In this document: positions 44,655 to 52,572 of the stretch, one piece after another
Position numbering within the stretch: position 1 is the first letter of the stretch
Layout: each line of letters starts with the position of its first letter
Assembly: GCF_002893765.1 (NCBI RefSeq)
Contig: NZ_CP025938.1
Span: 1,984,001-2,048,000, forward strand
Length of the DNA stretch: 64,000 nucleotides
Reading direction: 5' to 3'
Source: Tamlana carrageenivorans
GTDB taxonomy: Bacteria > Bacteroidota > Bacteroidia > Flavobacteriales > Flavobacteriaceae
Made by a program: the position numbers and the translations under genes
The notes under the pieces: generated by a model
The model's database searches: none
What the model was told of the DNA's origin: nothing
Seen by the model: the letters and a program-made list of their open reading frames with translations, nothing else

Positions 44655-44787
44655 GGGCTGTCTTAATAGTTGATACAAACGTCATTCTGTGCTTGACACA
44701 GAATCTCATAACATGGTAATACAATAATTATGAGAATCTGTAAAAAATTCAGATTGACGTAGATTCTAATTTAAGACAGCCTCTTTT
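44655..44787. repeat. Long imperfect palindrome, family II copy 1
   Basis: GGGCTGTCTTAA (44655-44666) pairs with TTAAGACAGCC (44771-44781), ending in CTCTTTT. Inner arms ACGTCA/TGACGT and TCTCATAA/TTATGAGA continue the palindrome. It is homologous, inverted, to 54541-54678; both contain CGTCATTCTGTGCT and ATGAGAATCTG. It lies between convergent genes. Confidence 0.82.
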
Positions 44788-44806
44788 ACTTTGAAAATTT
44801 TATAAT

Positions 44807-45184
44807 TTACCTAGTGCAATTTGCAGTCCAGGTTTCGCCATTTTCGTTGTAAAATATATTTAAAGTGCTTTCGTCAATTTTAATATAACTGGTTTCGCTA
44901 CCACCTATATTAATATTGGTTTCTTCACCTTCTTCAAACTCTATACCTCGAATACTCGGGATGTCGTCGTTGGAAAAATCAAAATCATATTTATCGTCGA
45001 TTTTTGTCACAAAAACACTTCCGTTTTCTGTGCTTACTGTAGTATTCTCACTGTTATATCCTATCTCACCTCGGTAAGTACCAGCAAATAAAATGTTATC
45101 GGCAGGGTTATCATCCTTACTACAAGAAGTGAAAATTAATGTTACGATGGCAATTAAGCTACATGTTTTAATTAGTTTTTTCAT
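44807..45184 (-). CDS. Small lipoprotein of unknown function
   Basis: 125 residues. The signal MKKLIKTCSLIAIVTLIFTSC has lipobox Cys21. The mature part (ILFAGTYRGEIGYNSENTTVSTENGSVFVTKIDDKYDFDF; GEEGETNINIGGSETSYIKID-type) looks like a small lipocalin- or calycin-like beta-sandwich, ending GETWTANCTR. Such proteins are frequent in flavobacteria, with no known role. It is the only gene on its strand here. Confidence 0.7.
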   Translation of the reverse strand: MKKLIKTCSLIAIVTLIFTSCSKDDNPADNILFAGTYRGEIGYNSENTTVSTENGSVFVTKIDDKYDFDFSNDDIPSIRGIEFEEGEETNINIGGSETSYIKIDESTLNIFYNENGETWTANCTR

Positions 45185-45553
45185 TTTAAATGTTTTAGTT
45201 AAACGTTTGGTGTAGCTACGAACCCAAAATCCCTAAAAGTTTATAGTTTAACAGGCTTTTAAGGTTTTTAACAAAAATTTTGTAGATTAACTGTTATTCT
45301 ATGGGAGTGGTGTTCTTAAGATGCTTTTTGTATTTTAGATTAAAATTACATGAGTCCGAAAAGTAGATTTTGTTTTTATAGGTGGAATGAATTGTTTCTC
45401 GTCATTTCGACAAAGGGCGGAACGAGCGACGAGATATCTTCGTGTTAAGGAGATTCTTCCTCATTTTTCGTCTGCATAACAACTAGTCCACGAAAAGGAA
45501 CTGTAAGCACATTAAATCAGTAGCTTTTAAGATAGACTCAGATTAAAAAATGT
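45185..45553. other. Gap with a REP-like palindrome
   Basis: 369 bases without a gene. TCTCGTC (45397-45403) pairs with GACGAGA (45428-45434) around TCGACAAAGGGCGGAACGA, of the kind of CGTCATTTCGAC repeat scattered in Bacteroidota genomes. Nothing else is recognisable. Confidence 0.5.
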
Positions 45554-46849
45554 ATGAAAAAAAATAGATTAGGAAACCGTTCGTTAGCCATTGCTGTCAT
45601 TTGTATGGTAGGAGGCTTGGTTTTAAAATACTTTAATATCTACCAAGGATATACGTTAGAAATTTTACTTGCAGGTTTCGAGGCCGCTGTGGTTGGGGGT
45701 GTTGCCGATTGGTTTGCAGTCCGTGCTTTGTTTCAGGAGATTCCTATTCCGGTTGTTAAAAAGCACACGAACATTATTGTAAAAAGTAGAGAGAAATTAT
45801 CGGCAGGGATTGTCGATTTGGTGAATAATGAATGGTTGTCTAAAGACATGATTCGCGATAAGATTGCTGGGGTGTCTATGGCAAAACCCATTGTAGATTA
45901 TTTACTTATTCAGGAAAATCAAGAATCGATACGAAAAACATTAAAACCAGAGTTAGAAGCCTTGGTCTTGAAGTTGGATCATGAGGATGTTGTGCAGACT
46001 TTAGAAGGCGTTATTAGGCCAGCTGTAAAAGGTAATAATGTGGCCGTGCCTTTAGGGAACTTATTAAAACAAACGGTAACTCATAAAGATCATTATGCTG
46101 TTCTACATGTGTTTCTAGAAGTTTTAAAGGAGAAAATAGCTTCGGCATCGACTTTAGAGTTTTTAGTTGCAGAAGTGCATACCTTGGTTAATAAACAAAA
46201 ACAAGGTACCGTTATTAAAGGGTTTCTCGTGGAGGCCGGTAAAGTTTTGGGCGCTATAAAACCGCAACGCATTGCCGAAGGCATACAGGAACAGTTGGTT
46301 AAGCTTATTGAAGAAATTCAAAGCAATCCGGGAGAGCATAAAATCATTAAAGCCTTGGATGAGCAGCTTTATAACTACGGAGAGCGTTTGAGCTCTGGTG
46401 ATGAAAAAGCTCAGGCCGATGTTAATGCCTTTGGAGAACAATTTTTGGAACGTTTAATCGATTCGGGAATTGTGTTGCAAGCATTAACCCGAGTTAAAAG
46501 CATGATAAAAACACATTTATTTGAAAATGACAACGAATACACCATGCTTATTAAAGATAAGGTGAATGATATGCTTACATCTTTTCACGACGATACTTCA
46601 AAATTACAGCAGACTGATGCTTGGTTAAAAACCACCATTTTACAACTTATAGAAACACATCATCATAAAATAGGGGAATTGGTAAACGAAAGTCTGCAAA
46701 AACTATCTAATGTGGAATTGGTAAAACAAATTGAAAGTAAGGTAGGCGAAGATCTTCAGTATATTCGTTTAAACGGTGCTATTGTTGGAGGTATTGTTGG
46801 TATGCTTATTATGATTTTTAATCTGTTTGTATTGGACTTACATGCTTAA
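45554..46849 (+). CDS. DUF445 family membrane protein
   Basis: 431 residues. Two N-terminal hydrophobic segments (SLAIAVICMVGGLVLKYF; ILLAGFEAAVVGGVADWFAVRALF) contain the GGVADWFAVRALF signature of DUF445/YjiN proteins. A long soluble helical region follows (about 60-400). A C-terminal segment (LNGAIVGGIVGMLIMIFNLFVL) returns to the membrane. It is a predicted inner-membrane protein; function is not established. It stands alone, with no obvious operon partner. Confidence 0.88.
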   Translation: MKKNRLGNRSLAIAVICMVGGLVLKYFNIYQGYTLEILLAGFEAAVVGGVADWFAVRALFQEIPIPVVKKHTNIIVKSREKLSAGIVDLVNNEWLSKDMIRDKIAGVSMAKPIVDYLLIQENQESIRKTLKPELEALVLKLDHEDVVQTLEGVIRPAVKGNNVAVPLGNLLKQTVTHKDHYAVLHVFLEVLKEKIASASTLEFLVAEVHTLVNKQKQGTVIKGFLVEAGKVLGAIKPQRIAEGIQEQLVKLIEEIQSNPGEHKIIKALDEQLYNYGERLSSGDEKAQADVNAFGEQFLERLIDSGIVLQALTRVKSMIKTHLFENDNEYTMLIKDKVNDMLTSFHDDTSKLQQTDAWLKTTILQLIETHHHKIGELVNESLQKLSNVELVKQIESKVGEDLQYIRLNGAIVGGIVGMLIMIFNLFVLDLHA

Positions 46850-46855
46850 ATGGAA

Positions 46856-46905
46856 TCGAAGCCTGCAATAGGGATTGAAGCGGCATCCTTTTTTGTGCTT
46901 GTTGA
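46856..46905 (+). repeat. Partial flavobacterial dispersed repeat
   Basis: AGCCTGCAATAGGGATTGAA followed by GCGGCATCCTTTTTTGTGC. This resembles one end of a repeat I know from flavobacterial genomes that usually has a second palindromic half with AGCTCC; the other half is absent here. The gap to 47141 is otherwise without genes. Confidence 0.45.
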
Positions 46906-46988
46906 AAACTTTGTTTAAACGCTTACTTGGATCTAAAAACGAGGCTTAATGTTTTTTCCAAACTATGTGTTGCACAAAAAAGATATAG

Positions 46989-47013
46989 CCCTTCGACTTC
47001 GCTCAGGATAAAC
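46989..47013 (-). repeat. Short dispersed repeat (REP-like), copy 2
   Basis: CCCTTCGACTTCGCTCAGGA then TAAAC; inverted copy of 43363-43387 with a few differences. Confidence 0.6.
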
Positions 47014-47140
47014 ATCAAGCGCGGTGCTAGCAATTGCCCAAATAGAAATAAAACAAGTTATTTAAGAGCGATGTTACGTGTTTCAGAAAGAATATATAAC
47101 CAAAAAACCCCAAACTAAATGAATAGTATGAGGTTTTAGG

Positions 47141-48688
47141 TTATTTAATTTGATTACCATCTTTATCGAAAAAGTGGTATTCTAAATATGTGTAAGCATC
47201 TCTTGGTAATATTTTCACCCATTTTTTATGTTCTAAAAACCATTTAGAACGTACAGATGGAATGCCTTTTGTTAAGAAGGCTGCTATGAAAGGATGTGTG
47301 TTTAGGGTCACCTTTTTATAGTCTTTTTTAAATAGTTTTTCAAGATCGAAGTTTATCTTTTGTACAATGCCTATTGGCGCTTCTACTTCGGCACCATTGA
47401 CAATGGCATCTGGATTTTCTTCTCGTGTTTTAATGTTCATTTCTGGACGTACACGCTGTCTTGTAATTTGTATCAATCCAAATTTACTTGGAGGTAATAT
47501 TTTGTGTTTGGCTCTATCGTCTTTCATTTCATCGCGAAGATGATTAAAAAGTTTTTGCCTGTTTTCGGCATTGGTCATATCTATAAAATCGACTACGATA
47601 ATACCGCCCATATCACGTAAACGTAATTGGCGCGCCATTTCTGTAGCCGCAATAAGATTAACCTCTAGTGCTGTGTCCTCCTGGTTGTTGGCTTTGTTAG
47701 AACGGTTTCCGCTGTTTACATCTATAACATGCAGGGCTTCGGTGTGTTCTATCACCAAGTAGGCGCCTTTTGCCATAGAAACGGTTTTGCCAAAGGAAGT
47801 TTTAATTTGTCTTTCGATTCCAAATTTCTCGAAAATCGGAACATTAGACTGATACAATTTCACTATTGATTCTTTTTTTGGTGCAATTTCTTGCAAATAA
47901 TCTTTAATTTGATAAAAAAGCGTTTCATCATCAACATGAATACTTGTAAAGGTATCGTTGAATATGTCTCTTAAAATAGAAGAGGCTTTATTCATTTCAC
48001 CTAATACTTTACTGGGATGATGTGCTTTGTGTAGCTTTTTACACATTGCCGTCCAACGACTAAGCAAATTTTGTAAATCTTTATCTAGTTCTGCTACTTT
48101 TTTGCCTTGTGCTACAGTACGAACAATAACCCCAAAACCTGGAGGCGTAATGCTTTTAACCAGGCGTTTTAATCGGTCTTTTTCTTCGCGGTCTTCTATT
48201 TTTTGAGAAATAGAAATGCGGTTGGAAAAAGGGACTAAAACAATATATCTACCGGCAATAGAAAGCTCTGAGCTTATCCTAGGGCCTTTGGTAGAGATAG
48301 GTTCTTTTACAATTTGTACTAATAGAGACTGATTAGATTTTAAGGCGTCGACAATTTTGCCGTCTTTCTCAATATCTTTCTCAAATGGGAAATTTTTTAA
48401 AGAAAAATCTTTTAGTTTACCTGTGCTTACACGTTTTGTGAATTTTAAAAGAGAAGGTAATTTTGGACCTAAATCATGATAATGCAAAAAGGCATCTTTC
48501 TCATAACCTACATTAACAAATGCAGCATTTAGTCCAGGAACAGCTTTCCTTATTTTGGCTATAAACACATCGCCAACAGAAAAGTCGTTACTATCTTCAT
48601 CCTTTTGTAATTCAATAAGTTTTCCATCTTTTAATAAGGCAAAATCAACATTGTCGGAACTAGATCGAATAATCAATTCTTTATCCAT
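47141..48688 (-). CDS. rng: Ribonuclease E/G family protein
   Basis: 515 residues, RNase G size. An S1 domain lies near 35-125 (FSVGDVFIAKIRKAVPGLNAAFVNVGYEKDAFLHYHD). The catalytic domain has GVIVRTVAQGKKVAELDKDL, LHVIDVNSGNRSNKANNQED and GGIIVVDFIDMTNAENR with the two catalytic Asp (IDVNSG, VVDFIDM). No C-terminal degradosome scaffold as in E. coli RNase E. It cuts single-stranded RNA in mRNA turnover and rRNA maturation. The gene is downstream of the HU gene and the small basic gene on the same strand. Confidence 0.94.
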   Translation of the reverse strand: MDKELIIRSSSDNVDFALLKDGKLIELQKDEDSNDFSVGDVFIAKIRKAVPGLNAAFVNVGYEKDAFLHYHDLGPKLPSLLKFTKRVSTGKLKDFSLKNFPFEKDIEKDGKIVDALKSNQSLLVQIVKEPISTKGPRISSELSIAGRYIVLVPFSNRISISQKIEDREEKDRLKRLVKSITPPGFGVIVRTVAQGKKVAELDKDLQNLLSRWTAMCKKLHKAHHPSKVLGEMNKASSILRDIFNDTFTSIHVDDETLFYQIKDYLQEIAPKKESIVKLYQSNVPIFEKFGIERQIKTSFGKTVSMAKGAYLVIEHTEALHVIDVNSGNRSNKANNQEDTALEVNLIAATEMARQLRLRDMGGIIVVDFIDMTNAENRQKLFNHLRDEMKDDRAKHKILPPSKFGLIQITRQRVRPEMNIKTREENPDAIVNGAEVEAPIGIVQKINFDLEKLFKKDYKKVTLNTHPFIAAFLTKGIPSVRSKWFLEHKKWVKILPRDAYTYLEYHFFDKDGNQIK

Positions 48689-49026
48689 TGCGTTAATTTT
48701 TATCCATACAGTCTGGTTAGAAGTTAAAAGTTAAGAGTTAAAAGTTAATAGTTTGAGATTAGAAGTTTAAGGTTAAAAGCACGATACTTTACAAACCAAT
48801 AACTAAAAACCAGCAACCATTAACTAGTAACCAGAAACCAATAACCACCAACCAAATGGTATAGATGGATTATACATTATTTTTATCTGATGTTTGCACA
48901 CCAGACCACAGGATTTTTTAAAATCCGTGGAGTTTTATAGGCTTTTTTTAAAGTCTTAAAACTCATTTCAAAGAACTCTTTGTTTCTTAAATCAAAAAAA
49001 GTAGTTAATCTAACTACTTTTTTGAT
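48689..49026. other. Gap with degenerate simple repeats
   Basis: From about 48716 a run of AGTTAAAAGTTAAGAGTTAA type changes at about 48798 into a run of AACCAATAACTAAAAACCAG type, ending near 48850. The two halves are not exact inverses. No gene is seen. The same type of AAGTTTAAAG tract lies beside both four-helix-bundle copies. A terminator hairpin sits at 48992-49025. Confidence 0.5.
48992..49025 (-). terminator. Terminator after the small basic gene
   Basis: TCAAAAAAAGTAGTTA (48992-49007) pairs with TAACTAC and the following T-run (49011-49025) over a three-base loop. Read on the minus strand it ends the transcript of the 30-residue gene, one base after its stop region. Confidence 0.8.
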
Positions 49027-49119
49027 TTATTTTTTCTTCTTGTGACGGTTAGCGCGTCTACGTTTCTTACGTTTGTGTGTCGCTACCTTATGTCTTTTAC
49101 GTTTTTTACCACTTGGCAT
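49027..49119 (-). CDS. 30-residue very basic protein, probably ribosome-associated
   Basis: MPSGKKRKRHKVATHKRKKR followed by RANRHKKKK and stop: 19 of 30 residues are Lys, Arg or His in the first count by eye. It starts with ATG at 49119 and is followed immediately by a terminator. I recall near-identical small proteins in other flavobacteria. Composition and conservation suggest an rRNA-binding protein. Bacteroidota ribosomes have lineage-specific small proteins such as bL38, but I cannot say that this is one of them. It lies between HU and RNase G, on the same strand. Confidence 0.75.
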   Translation of the reverse strand: MPSGKKRKRHKVATHKRKKRRRANRHKKKK

Positions 49120-49183
49120 AAATAGTGTCTTTTAAGATTAATAATTCGTTTTAATGCTGAAATCAAATTCAGCTAATGCATTT

Positions 49184-49474
49184 TTATTTTACGTCCACAT
49201 TTGTTTTAACGCCCTCAACAAAAACTTTTGCAGGCTTAAATGCAGGGATATTATGAGCAGGTATTTTAATAGTTGTATTTTTTGAAATGTTTCTTCCTGT
49301 TTTTTCAGCTCTTGTTTTGATTATAAAGCTTCCAAAACCTCTTAAATAAACATTGTCACCAGCTTCTAAAGAAGTTTTTACTTCTTCCATGAATGTTTCA
49401 ACCGTTGCTTGAACATCACCTTTTTCAATTCCTAACTTCTCAGAAATTTTTGCTACTAAATCAGCCTTCGTCAT
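49184..49474 (-). CDS. HU-family DNA-binding protein
   Basis: 96 residues. MTKADLVAKISEKLGIEKGDVQATVETFMEEVK (helical dimer part), GDNVYLRGFGSFIIKTRAEKTGRNISKNTTIKIPAHNIPAFKPAKVF (saddle and beta-arm, with the GFGSF and RxGRNP-like IPAHNIPAF motifs). It bends and compacts DNA. A promoter at 49519-49550 precedes it. It and the small basic gene probably share the promoter. Flavobacterial homologues also lie beside mutY. Confidence 0.93.
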   Translation of the reverse strand: MTKADLVAKISEKLGIEKGDVQATVETFMEEVKTSLEAGDNVYLRGFGSFIIKTRAEKTGRNISKNTTIKIPAHNIPAFKPAKVFVEGVKTNVDVK

Positions 49475-49518
49475 TTTTAATATTTTATTATGGGTTACTA
49501 TAAATTCTAAAAGGGATG

Positions 49519-49550
49519 CAAATATAAGGATTTAATATTCAATATTTCAA
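49519..49550 (-). promoter_or_regulatory. Promoter of the HU gene
   Basis: On the minus strand TTG (49550-49548) and TATATTTG (49526-49519) are 21 bases apart. The ATG follows 45 bases after the -7 box. Confidence 0.65.
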
Positions 49551-49613
49551 ACCTAATTCACTTAAATTTAATATTATAAACGTTTATTTTTATGCCCTTA
49601 TTTTAAATTATTC

Positions 49614-50654
49614 ATGAATTTTTCAAAAAACATAACCTACTGGTATTCAAATAATAAGCGTGACTTGCCGTGGCGTAAAACTAAAAATCCATATCATATA
49701 TGGTTGTCTGAAATTATTTTACAGCAAACACAAGTGAACCAGGGGTTACCATTTTATGAAGCTTTTGTGAATCATTTTCCTTCAGTTTTTCATTTGGCCG
49801 AAGCAAACGAAGCCGAAGTTTTAAAATTATGGCAAGGATTAGGGTATTATTCTCGCGCTCGAAATTTACATGCTTCAGCAAAATATGTAGCGAATGAATT
49901 GCAAGGTGTATTTCCGAATAATTATAAGGAGTTATTAAAATTAAAAGGGGTAGGTGATTATACGGCCAGCGCCATAGCATCATTTTGTTTCAACGAGTCT
50001 ACTGCTGTAGTCGATGGGAATGTTTACCGCGTATTGTCGCGCTACTTTGGTATCGATACGCCTATAAATTCTTCAAAAGGAAGTAAAGCGTTTAAAGCTT
50101 TAGCTCAGGAGTTGATAGATGGAAATAATCCTTCCGAATATAACCAAGCCATTATGGAGTTTGGGGCCATACAATGTAAGCCTAAAAATCCCGATTGTTT
50201 AGCTTGTGTTTTTCAGGATACCTGTGTGGCATTTAATGAAAATCGCGTTGATGCATTGCCCGTTAAAATTAAATCCGCGAAAGCGAAAAAAAAATATTTT
50301 AATTTTTTAGTGTTTATTAGTGACGATGGTAAAACCATTTTAGAGCAACGCGAAGGCAAAGGCATTTGGCAAAACCTGTATCAGTTTCCCTTAATTGAAA
50401 CGCCAAGCGATATTAGTGAAACTGTTTTTCAAGAACATTTAAGTGCGCATAGCTTGTTAAAAGGACAAGATTATACATGGAGTCTATATAATAAGGATGC
50501 GATTGTGCATAAATTATCGCATCAACATTTATACACCAGATTTTGGATTATCAATATAAAGGAACTAAATGCTCAAACAATACCTATTAATAGTATTAGA
50601 GATTATGCGGTTCCTATATTAATTGGTAATTTTATAGAGGAGTTTAGTTTTTAA
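49614..50654 (+). CDS. mutY: A/G-specific adenine glycosylase MutY
   Basis: 346 residues. The N-terminal SKNITYWYSNNKRDLPWRKTKNPYHIWLSEIILQQTQV holds the catalytic Glu and LPWR motif. The helix-hairpin-helix is LKGVGDYTASAIASF with catalytic Asp in AVVDGNVYRVLSRYF. The four cluster cysteines fit C-x6-C-x2-C-x5-C (QCKPKNPDCLACVFQDTC). The C-terminal NUDIX-like domain recognises 8-oxoG. It removes A paired with 8-oxoG. It leads the conserved mutY-ssb-gldE-gldD order, here split by a reverse fic gene. Confidence 0.96.
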   Translation: MNFSKNITYWYSNNKRDLPWRKTKNPYHIWLSEIILQQTQVNQGLPFYEAFVNHFPSVFHLAEANEAEVLKLWQGLGYYSRARNLHASAKYVANELQGVFPNNYKELLKLKGVGDYTASAIASFCFNESTAVVDGNVYRVLSRYFGIDTPINSSKGSKAFKALAQELIDGNNPSEYNQAIMEFGAIQCKPKNPDCLACVFQDTCVAFNENRVDALPVKIKSAKAKKKYFNFLVFISDDGKTILEQREGKGIWQNLYQFPLIETPSDISETVFQEHLSAHSLLKGQDYTWSLYNKDAIVHKLSHQHLYTRFWIINIKELNAQTIPINSIRDYAVPILIGNFIEEFSF

Positions 50655-50674
50655 GCTAGGGAATTTCAATACTC

Positions 50675-51799
50675 TTATTTAAATAGGTTGGAGTAATCCT
50701 TAAATAAGTAAATTTTCCCTCTTTTTCCACCAGTTATTTCAGTTAAAATTTCTAGTTTTTCAAGTTCTTCTATTAATTTATATACAGAAGGCGATGATAA
50801 ACTAGTTAATTCCTTAGCTTTTTGAGCATTTATAATTGGGCGTTGATATAGATGGTTTAAAATCAATTGAGCATTGTGTGAGCGGCTTCCTAAGGCTTGT
50901 AATTTGTGCTCAACTTCTTTTTGAAGTTTTAAAATGCTATCAAAAGTATTAATACCACTTTTTGCAGTTTCAATGACTCCAACTAGAAAAAATTTGAACC
51001 ATTGACTTAGGTCATTTTTCTCTCTAACTTTTGTTAGGTTGTCATAATATAACATTCTGTTTCTTTCGAAGAAATCAGAAAGGTATAAGATAGGTTTTTT
51101 TAATATTCCTTTTTCAACTAAATACAGTGTAATCATCAATCTACCCACCCTACCATTACCATCTAAAAAAGGATGAATTGTTTCAAATTGATAATGAATT
51201 AAAGCAATCTTTAATAAATCAGGAAAAAATGATTCGGAATTATGGGCGAAGTTCTCTAAATCACTCATATATTCGTTAACGCTTGTGTGAATGGGAGGTA
51301 TAAAGGTTGCATCATTTATGCTTGCTCCTCCAATCCAGTTTTGACTGGTTCTAAATGCTCCTGGAAGTTTATGTTTTCCTCTAACCCCTTGAAGTAGTAT
51401 TTTATGAGTCTCTCGAATTAATCTAGATGAAAAAGGCAATTTTTCTAAACTTTTGATAGCAGAGTTTAATGCTTCAATATAATTTTGTACTTCTTCCCAA
51501 TCATCTCGTTTTTCATCAATTACGTCCTCTTTATCTAATAAAGCATCTTCTATGTTTGTTTTTGTTCCTTCAATTTTACTTGATTGAGTTGCTTCTTTTA
51601 ATACGTGCATACTGATAAATAAATCGATATTTGGAATGTATTCTGAATACATATCAAGTCTACCAAGTTGTCTGTCTGCCTGACTTAAAAGAGTTAATAC
51701 TTCCATATCATCAATTGTCCACTGCTGATTTATTTTAGTAGGCTGAAAGCTTCTGTGATTTCCTTGGTTTATATAGTTGCCAGATTTGAATGTTTTCAT
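50675..51799 (-). CDS. Fic family protein with N-terminal inhibitory motif and C-terminal winged helix
   Basis: 374 residues. The Fic core motif H209-PFLDGNGRVGR-220 is intact, so AMPylation activity is possible. The N-terminal S73-SKI-E77-G78 fits the (S/T)xxxE(G/N) inhibitory helix of class II Fic proteins, which blocks the ATP site. IGGASINDATFIPP is the flap, and a C-terminal winged helix (about 305-374, LTSLSSPSVYKLIEELEKL) can bind DNA. It sits on the opposite strand between mutY and ssb, an unusual place. A palindrome at its promoter may allow self-control. Targets unknown. Confidence 0.9.
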   Translation of the reverse strand: MKTFKSGNYINQGNHRSFQPTKINQQWTIDDMEVLTLLSQADRQLGRLDMYSEYIPNIDLFISMHVLKEATQSSKIEGTKTNIEDALLDKEDVIDEKRDDWEEVQNYIEALNSAIKSLEKLPFSSRLIRETHKILLQGVRGKHKLPGAFRTSQNWIGGASINDATFIPPIHTSVNEYMSDLENFAHNSESFFPDLLKIALIHYQFETIHPFLDGNGRVGRLMITLYLVEKGILKKPILYLSDFFERNRMLYYDNLTKVREKNDLSQWFKFFLVGVIETAKSGINTFDSILKLQKEVEHKLQALGSRSHNAQLILNHLYQRPIINAQKAKELTSLSSPSVYKLIEELEKLEILTEITGGKRGKIYLFKDYSNLFK

Positions 51800-51805
51800 A
51801 ATTTA

Positions 51806-51831
51806 TTTAAGTATAAACTTAAACAAAGATA
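51806..51831 (-). promoter_or_regulatory. Fic promoter with operator-like palindrome
   Basis: TTTAAGT (51806-51812) and ACTTAAA (51817-51823) form a perfect inverted repeat with spacer ATAA. It abuts the -7 box TATCTTTG (minus strand, 51831-51824) and lies over the expected transcription start, seven bases from the ATG. The Fic C-terminal winged helix is a candidate binder. Confidence 0.55.
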
Positions 51832-52038
51832 TGTATTAGTTAAGAATATTTATAAAATATTAAATAAGGAATGGTTTAAATTAAGTATGTGTTTCAAATC
51901 TTAATTAAGAGGGTAATCTATTTAATGCTGTTCAATTTATATATATGGTTGTTGTTGTAGAATTTCTTATTTTCGAATCAAAACTCGAATACACCTATAT
52001 TTTTTTATTAATTTTAAAATCATGTGAGGCATTTGGGT

Positions 52039-52046
52039 TATTTTTG
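52039..52046 (+). promoter_or_regulatory. -7 box for ssb-gldE-gldD
   Basis: TATTTTTG 24 bases before the ssb ATG. No TTG at the expected spacing. It implies that ssb has its own promoter now that fic separates it from mutY. Confidence 0.45.
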
Positions 52047-52069
52047 CTTTTCTAATTTTATAATAAATT

Positions 52070-52522
52070 ATGTCTGGAACGTTAAATAAAGTGATGCTAA
52101 TTGGGCATTTGGGTGATGAAGTGAAAATGCACTACTTTGAAGGTGGTAATTGTATTGGGCGATTTCCGTTGGCTACCCATGAAACCTATACCAATAAACA
52201 AACTAACGAGCGTATTACCAATACCGAGTGGCATAATATTGTGGTTAGAAATAAAGCTGCCGAAATTTGCGAAAAGTATTTGAGTAAAGGTGATAAGGTA
52301 TATATCGAAGGCCGCTTAAAAACTAGGAAGTGGATGGATGATAAGGGTCTAGAGCGTTACTCTACCGAAATTCACTGTACCGATTTTACCTTTTTAATCA
52401 CAAAAGGGGAAAGCGGAAACCAGCCTAGTGCAAGCCCAGCAACCCCACAAAAAACAGAAGCGCCAACAGGTCTAGAGCCTAACTCGAGGGATGAAGGTGC
52501 CGATGATGATCTTCCTTTTTAA
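52070..52522 (+). CDS. ssb: Single-stranded DNA-binding protein
   Basis: 150 residues. OB-fold from residue 4 to about 110 (LNKVMLIGHLGDEVKMHYFEGGN; TEWHNIVVRNKAAEICEKYLSKGDKVYIEGRL). A disordered Pro/Ser/Glu-rich linker follows, then the acidic tip DDDLPF that docks partner proteins. It coats single-stranded DNA in replication and repair. It lies upstream of gldE, as in other flavobacteria. Confidence 0.96.
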   Translation: MSGTLNKVMLIGHLGDEVKMHYFEGGNCIGRFPLATHETYTNKQTNERITNTEWHNIVVRNKAAEICEKYLSKGDKVYIEGRLKTRKWMDDKGLERYSTEIHCTDFTFLITKGESGNQPSASPATPQKTEAPTGLEPNSRDEGADDDLPF

Positions 52523-52572
52523 TATGAAAACCATGATTTTTCAAGATTTAAGTTTAACCAAACCAATAGCCA

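Noticed and set aside
46927..47118. 63-codon frame between the DUF445 gene and rng
   Set aside because: It runs over a dispersed repeat and has no recognisable features.
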